Assembly (NCBI RefSeq): GCF_014489595.1
Contig: NZ_CP060790.1
Location: forward strand, 3,038,001-3,102,000
Direction of reading: 5' to 3'
Length of the DNA: 64,000 nucleotides
Source of the DNA: Paenacidovorax monticola
Lineage (GTDB): Bacteria; Pseudomonadota; Gammaproteobacteria; Burkholderiales; Burkholderiaceae_C
The notes beneath the pieces are model-generated. The model worked only from the letters and a program-made list of their open reading frames with translations, did no database searches and had not been told where the DNA came from. The position numbers and the translations under genes were made by a program. Numbering within the stretch: position 1 is the first letter of the stretch; the number at the start of each line of letters is the position of its first letter. This document shows, one piece after another, positions 63,749 to 64,000 of this stretch.

Positions 63749-64000
63749 TTGAGACACCCCCTGTTCGCCAAAATCGCCGCGCTCGCGGCCGTGACGCTGC
63801 TGCTGCTGTTCGGCCTGGGCCTGATCGAAGACGTGGTGCGCGACCGTCAGCGCTACCGCGCCGAGGCCACGCGCAGCGTGGCGCAAAGCCTGGCCGGGCC
63901 GCAGACGCTGCTGGGCCCGATGCTGCACAGCGCCTGCGTGGAAAGCTGGGACGTGGTGAGCGGCTCGGGCGCCGAGCGCCACACCACCGAGCAGCGGCGC
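63749..64000 (+). CDS. creD: Cell envelope protein CreD (5' part only)
   Basis: The TTG at 63749, with GGAGGA upstream, opens MRHPLFAKIAALAAVTLLLL, the membrane helix typical of CreD. It is followed by VVRDRQRYRAEATRSVAQSL and GPQTLLGPML. The gene runs off the window after 84 codons. CreD is the main CreB-regulated inner-membrane protein, linked to envelope integrity and beta-lactam or colicin tolerance in enterobacteria. Confidence 0.85.
   Translation, partial: MRHPLFAKIAALAAVTLLLLFGLGLIEDVVRDRQRYRAEATRSVAQSLAGPQTLLGPMLHSACVESWDVVSGSGAERHTTEQRR

Overview
The window is about 64 kb of very GC-rich chromosomal DNA. Gene content and order point to a betaproteobacterium of the order Burkholderiales, most likely family Comamonadaceae (Acidovorax/Alicycliphilus/Diaphorobacter-like). 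This rests on alr-lplT, the str operon running straight into the S10 operon, a Mg-type HemB, an HPr/EI pair with an EIIA-Man-like protein, and short intergenic palindromes of a kind familiar from this family. Genus is an inference. No rRNA, tRNA, CRISPR array, prophage or complete insertion sequence was seen.

Layout. 1-5.3 kb: alanine racemase, lysophospholipid transporter, DMT exporter, orphan TRAP binding protein, glutathione peroxidase. 5.3-12 kb: accessory cluster with an MFS transporter, a WYL regulator with a DHFR-like protein, a GyrI-like protein and a VOC protein, the last two each behind an almost identical perfect palindrome; then a ProQ/FinO RNA chaperone and a LysR/SGNH-hydrolase pair. 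12-16 kb: glcF, a DUF1275 gene and glcE without glcD, and an SMP-30 lactonase. 16-19 kb: nitrogen operon (TorF-like porin, glnK, amtB) with a sigma-54 promoter and an NtrC-type palindrome. 19-28 kb: comM, a 7TMR-DISM-like histidine kinase, a branched-chain amino acid ABC operon whose two permeases appear fused, and ferredoxin-NADP reductase. 28-35 kb: glycine-zipper protein, DUF2325 gene with a Fur-box-like site, and an overlapping lipoprotein-MFS-EIIA-HPr-EI unit. 35-38 kb: TlpA-like thioredoxin, divergent cytochrome c' and cytochrome b561, GNAT, peroxiredoxin. 38-48 kb (minus strand): rpsL-rpsG-fusA-tuf-rpsJ, then rplC to rpsQ from an internal promoter. 48-57 kb: dacC, hydrolase, ferredoxin, VanZ protein, hemJ and hemB flanking a candidate small RNA, CorA, chemoreceptor, GST. 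57-64 kb: amidohydrolase, dienelactone hydrolase, SDR, marC, and a CreB/CreC/CreD system with a textbook cre tag in front of creD.

A global caution dominates the reading. About twenty single-base frame breaks interrupt otherwise intact, conserved genes, including fusA, tuf and ptsI. Nearly all are an apparent loss of one base in a short G/C run. This looks like uncorrected sequencing error, not gene decay, so each such gene is annotated as one CDS across the break.

The most interesting unlisted signals are: the twin palindromes GGCTSCTGACA-N6-TGTCAGSAGCC at matching distances from two genes of a WYL-regulator cluster; a roughly 100-nt intergenic small-RNA candidate with its own promoter, an anti-Shine-Dalgarno loop and a terminator between hemJ and hemB; a 150-bp element with 28-bp terminal inverted repeats between creB and creC; and the cre tag, sigma-54/NtrC and Fur-like regulatory sites.
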